In this document: piece after piece, positions 59,701 to 64,000 of the stretch
How positions within the stretch are numbered: position 1 is the first letter of the stretch
Layout: every line of letters starts with the position of its first letter
Source: Epiperipatus broadwayi
Lineage: Eukaryota > Onychophora > Udeonychophora > Euonychophora > Peripatidae
Length of the DNA stretch: 64,000 bases
Direction: 5' to 3'
Assembly (NCBI GenBank): GCA_028023455.1
Contig: JAQFVV010006197.1
Location: 14,009,254-14,073,253, forward strand
Program-made: the position numbers and the translations under genes
The notes under the pieces: model-generated
Seen by the model: the letters and a program-made list of their open reading frames with translations, nothing else
Told to the model about the DNA's origin: nothing
Databases searched by the model: none

Positions 59701-59719
59701 TGATGATGATGATAAGTAT

Positions 59720-62035
59720 GTTTGTATAGAACAGCAAATATAAAAGAAATTAGTTTTATTTTATTAGCTTGCATTGTAAAGTGATTAATGAAAAGTGTAA
59801 ATGGTATTATTTATATGTCAACGCAAAAAAAAAAAAAAAATCCAAGGAATAGAAAAAAAAAAATACATGTATTCTAATAAAAATCAAGTCTAACTCTTAC
59901 CTCTATTTTTAACTGTTCACAAGTCTACAGGCATTATTTTGTATTATTGTAACATTTTAGGCATTGCTTTGTTGCTTTATACTTGATTTTTTAAATTTGT
60001 CTATAGCAAATTTGTTGCCATCTATTTCAAACAATAACTATATTATCAATATTAACAACGACTTTTAAATGGCTATTGTCAGGGGGAAAGAAAAATAAAG
60101 ACAAAAAGAATAAAACATTAAAGATGATTTTTGAGATAACTACGTAAACCAACTCTTGAAACAAGTGTCCACATATGTTTATTTGACACATGTCATTAAG
60201 TTTAAATTTTCTGCAACAAAGTTTATTTTTTGAAAAGAAATATACTTACCTAATTGTGGCTTTTCATCTTATTCTATTCTTAGGCTTATCTTCTCACTGA
60301 AAGTAATTGATATTGAGAGTTTCTTTATAAGATAAATACAGTCTGCATTTTTTATTAAAATTATGTTCAAATGCAATTATAAAATATTGTTTAAAGAAAT
60401 CTGTTATCACTCATTCTTTTCTGCTATCTAATCCAATGAAGATATACCTTTACAATGGTAGATTTAATAGAATAATATTTAACAAGTGGAAAAATATGTT
60501 AATTAGCTTTATAATCCTGCTGCAATGTTTTAGAATTTTACAGAGCACCTTTTAAATAATTTTTTTCAATGCTTTTAGGATGCATCAGTAAATAGCCCAA
60601 ATCTCACTTTGTACAATAAGTTGATTAAAATAACAGCTTTTTATACAACTAATTAAATTGCATAGTTATCGCAGTATACTAAAATATTATAAATGATAAC
60701 TTGTTAAATGAAAAACAACACATTGGATTTTATGCAGCATCTTAATATTTAATTCTGTTTTTCTTTCTAAAAAGTATTATATTTATACTGATTCACATTT
60801 GAAATTAATAAATATCCAAATTAAAAATTGCTGGAAAGTATTTTTCATCACTGATTAATAAAACATTTAAATTTTTGAATATTAATTATTAAACTAAAGT
60901 CTTTGGAGTTGCTTTACAAAACATTATACTGTAGTCTTTCATATGGTCCCAAAATTTTGTGAAGATGCTGGAAATCTGCAGATAATAAATAATTTTTCCT
61001 TTAATATTATTTTCTGTTAAGTTTATTCATAATCAAGGATGAAAATTATATGCTATTATTTACTCTATAAAATGAATGACCAGAAATACTTAGTCTCTCC
61101 TGATAATGCAGTTTATTTTGTTCAGTGTTTCCAAAAACTAAACTCTTCACATATATTGAGAAGAAATTCTTAACAAAAGACATATCAGATACAAAGATGT
61201 TTATGAGACTGAAAGGCTATTTTATTAATTGACATAAAATTATGGATAAAATAATTTACACAAAAATAGAATAATATAATTATAAAAAAGGCTGTGTAAT
61301 AATAAATTGAGAGAGAAGACATTTGCATACCTTCTTACTCAAGTCTGTATTCTTTGACATGCAACTAATTTGTTTTTTCACTACTAAATTATTTTTATCA
61401 CATAAAATTATCATCATCAATAATGTCATACTTTGAAGATATTTTTAACAAAATTTTTATTTAGTCAGTCACAGTAATGATGGAATATTCAAACACTTTT
61501 ATGGTAACCAAACTCCATGGGATGAAGTATGTGAGATAGAGCAATAGTTCACTGAGTGGTGATTCATAGTCATTTTTGCAACCATATACAAAAAAAAAAA
61601 AGATAAATTCTTTAATTTGTTAATTTTTTATTTAGTATATATTTCAAATCACAGGTAACTGAAATCACTATATAGTTCTGTGATGGCCAATAGTAACATT
61701 TTATAAAAGAAATTAAATATTGCTTTCAAATTAATGTTTTGTATTGTATATAAAATACAATAATAATTGTTGCTGACTGGATATTATAGTTATTGACTTG
61801 AGCAGCATATTCAATAATGTACAATAAAATTAAATGTAAGTAATTTATGAAAACATTATCTTTATTACTAATATAAAATTTTTCTACACACAAATATTAA
61901 GTTATTAAGCAGAATGTAAACTCTCATAGTCTAGTATTTATTTTTCTGAAGATTTGTGATAATGGCATTTAGTAGTTATTGTATGATGGATTGTTTTTAT
62001 TATTTAATATTAAATATTGAATGACTAGAAAAATT
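59720..62035. other. AT-rich non-coding stretch
   Basis: No frame, repeat pair or RNA gene recognised over 2.3 kb. Confidence 0.6.
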
Positions 62036-62042
62036 CAAACTT

Positions 62043-62600
62043 TATTTAAATTTTCTAAATACATTCAATTATTATTAGTAGTATACATATTAATATATTT
62101 ATATATGTCTTGAATGATATACCAATGAACATATGTTCATTTGAAAAAATATAAAAATAGTGAATAGAAAAGAAAAAAAACAAAGAAGAAAATTGAAAGA
62201 GGTTGCTCACATGACTATTGAAAATTACTCTATATATCAATCTAGTGTGACAACATATAATATCTGGAAGCTACTAATTAATGTTCTTTTTGCAAAAGTA
62301 AAAAAATCAGGAGCATCCTCATAGATAAGTATATAAATTTCCTACCAACTGTTACTTTTGGCAGAAAAATTTTGTTGGTTGGAGCATTACCTTGAATTAA
62401 ATAGTCATAAATCTAAAGGTCCAGGTTCAATTCTTATGCTAGTACTGTCATTGATCAGGCCATTAATATCTAAAGAAGAGAGGAGAATAATATTGTGCTA
62501 TATACTAACCTATATGTTTATTAATAACAACTGAATGTATTTATGTAAGACATTCATTATTTAATATTAGATAATGGAAATATTCCAACATATAGTTATT
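62043..62600. repeat. Family B element, old copy
   Basis: The left arm has TTTAAATTTTCTAAATACATTCAA (about 62045-62069). The right part carries the tRNA-like head GGTTGGAGCATTACCTTGAA and GGTCCAGGTTCAATTC (about 62375-62435), then TCTAAAGAAGAGAGGAGAAT and the terminal TTAGATAATGGAAATATTCC. The central part (62110-62340) is not like other copies. Confidence 0.6.
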
Positions 62601-62604
62601 ACTC

Positions 62605-64000
62605 TTAGACTAATTTACTTGAAATTTTGATTTTGAAATCAGTATTCTGTGTTTATATAAGACTATTTGGTAGAGTTTTTTTTTCACTGCCTCATGTGAT
62701 CAGGATATTTATGATAGATAAACTATTGCAATTATATTTTTTCTACAAAAATACTTGATATGTAAACATCTTTTTAATAACAGTCTTGAAATGATGCTAG
62801 TACCTATGTGTTAAGCTGACGCTAAATATTTAGATAATCAAATTAATTATTTATAAAGGTTCAAAAATAGCAAAATTAACATACTATTCGTTTTATTTTG
62901 TTTATGAATAAGTTTGAAGAATAATGTAGACTAGCTGATTTATTCAATGATATTACCAGTAAGTAGTGCCTTACTAATTCCAATGCTTTCTCTTTATCAA
63001 CAAGAATAAAAATAAACATTTTTAAATAGCAGAAAGATTCATGCAATAAGGCCATAGGATCTATAGCTGGAACCAATGCAGTTATGCATCTGGTACCCAC
63101 TTTTAATTCCCCCCCCCCTTTTTTTTTTTTATTATTACCAAGCTAATAAATATTCTGAAATTCAAAAAAACTTAAGAATTTTGTATTTCTATACTTATAA
63201 GATCTGGCATCAATCACTTCAATGATTGTATTTTTAGTAGCAGTCCTATTCTCACTAACCCCCCCCCCCCTAGGGTACATTAAAAATAGTTAATATTTGT
63301 TCAAAATAAAATACTATTTAAACTACAGGAATTTATTTACTTTTACTATTAAGACAAGGCTTTTTTATTGTTGTTGTTCTGTTTTATACACGTTTTTACA
63401 TCAAAATCTTATAAATATACAAATGATGATAAAACAGCCTTAAATAATATATAGCAGAGTAAATATTCCTACAACAGCTTCCCCATTTTCTCCTCTTTAA
63501 AAATTACAGTGAAGGAGAAAGCAGTAATCATCAAGTTTGTCAACTATCATCAGTGATAAGAATTTTAATTTTTTAAAATTCTTATTTTGTCCTCTAACTT
63601 CGATTATTGACTGATAACATGTGACTCTCAGTTGTCTACAAACTGACTACACAAATGAAGAATATTAAGTTTGAAACTTGTATAAATTTTTAAAGTCGTA
63701 TTTACTTTGGATTCAAACCCAAATAATGAGTATGGCAAAAAATGCAATTGGAAATTAAAAAATAAATTTTTATAAAATAAAATAATATATTTAAATAAAA
63801 CTAAAGGTAAATCTTTAACGTAATAAATATAAAGATCAAAGCATCAAGTATTTAGCTGAGAACAAGAGCTATCTATTGGTCAATTAAAGGTGTTGATTCG
63901 ATTATTACTTAAGAAAAAATTATAATGAAAATATTTTTTAAATATTTGTCTTTTTAATAAGTAATTATTTTTTGTCTGTCTATGTTTTGCATTCAAGACT
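62605..64000. other. AT-rich non-coding stretch with two C runs
   Basis: Runs of ten C (63109-63118) and twelve C (63259-63270) stand out. A 74-codon minus-strand frame (62876-63100) has no recognisable domain. Nothing else. Confidence 0.6.

Noticed and set aside
59230-59774. Minus-strand open frames of 115 and 139 codons
   Set aside because: They are antisense shadows of the RTE LINE ORF on the plus strand.
1-64000. CRISPR array, operon or prokaryotic gene cluster
   Set aside because: No regularly spaced short repeats, no ribosome binding sites and no dense coding. The eukaryotic mobile-element content rules it out.

Overview
This is AT-rich animal DNA, by eye well under a third G+C, and almost all of it is non-coding. 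The repeat content is typical of an invertebrate: Penelope-like elements with a GIY-YIG domain, an RTE-type LINE, a hAT element, piggyBac relics, tRNA-derived short elements and a Ty3/gypsy-style long terminal repeat. I cannot name the species from the sequence. I found no complete host gene. One weak exon candidate lies at 1.7 kb, and a cluster of GC-richer open frames of unknown origin lies at 43.4-45.4 kb, both on the minus strand.

Layout. 0-0.6 kb: tandem copies of a ~440 bp repeat (family A). 3.5-7.4 kb: a broken piggyBac transposase, then two Penelope-like relics placed head to head, one split by a 982 bp insert flanked by TTAA. 9.2-13.9 kb: a very large inverted repeat made of two ~2 kb copies of one LTR. 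19.1 and 50.9 kb: two copies of a short tRNA-like retroposon. 23.5-24.9 kb: an RTE tail, a foldback repeat and a CpG-rich TTAA-flanked MITE. 28.3, 32.3 and 62.0 kb: palindromic family-B elements with tRNA-like heads. 29.3-30.0 kb: a small element with two direct repeats, each carrying a hammerhead ribozyme motif on the minus strand. 33.1-33.9 kb: more family A. 35.75-36.1 kb: a fresh 180 bp tandem duplication. 37.1-39.3 kb: a decayed LINE. 45.6-46.8 kb: a foldback of ~305 bp units. 52.3-54.6 kb: a complete but decayed hAT element with an 8 bp target duplication. 56.3-59.7 kb: a second head-to-head Penelope pair, with its own insert, followed by an RTE LINE 3' end. The stretches between are AT-rich sequence with microsatellites and nothing I recognise.

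No pathway is visible. The region reads as layers of mobile elements of different ages. The best candidates for something unusual are the hammerhead-bearing retrozyme-like element at 29.3-30.0 kb, the related-looking three-way junction in family A, and the inverted-LTR palindrome at 9.2-13.9 kb. The palindrome would give a ~2 kb double-stranded RNA if transcribed through.
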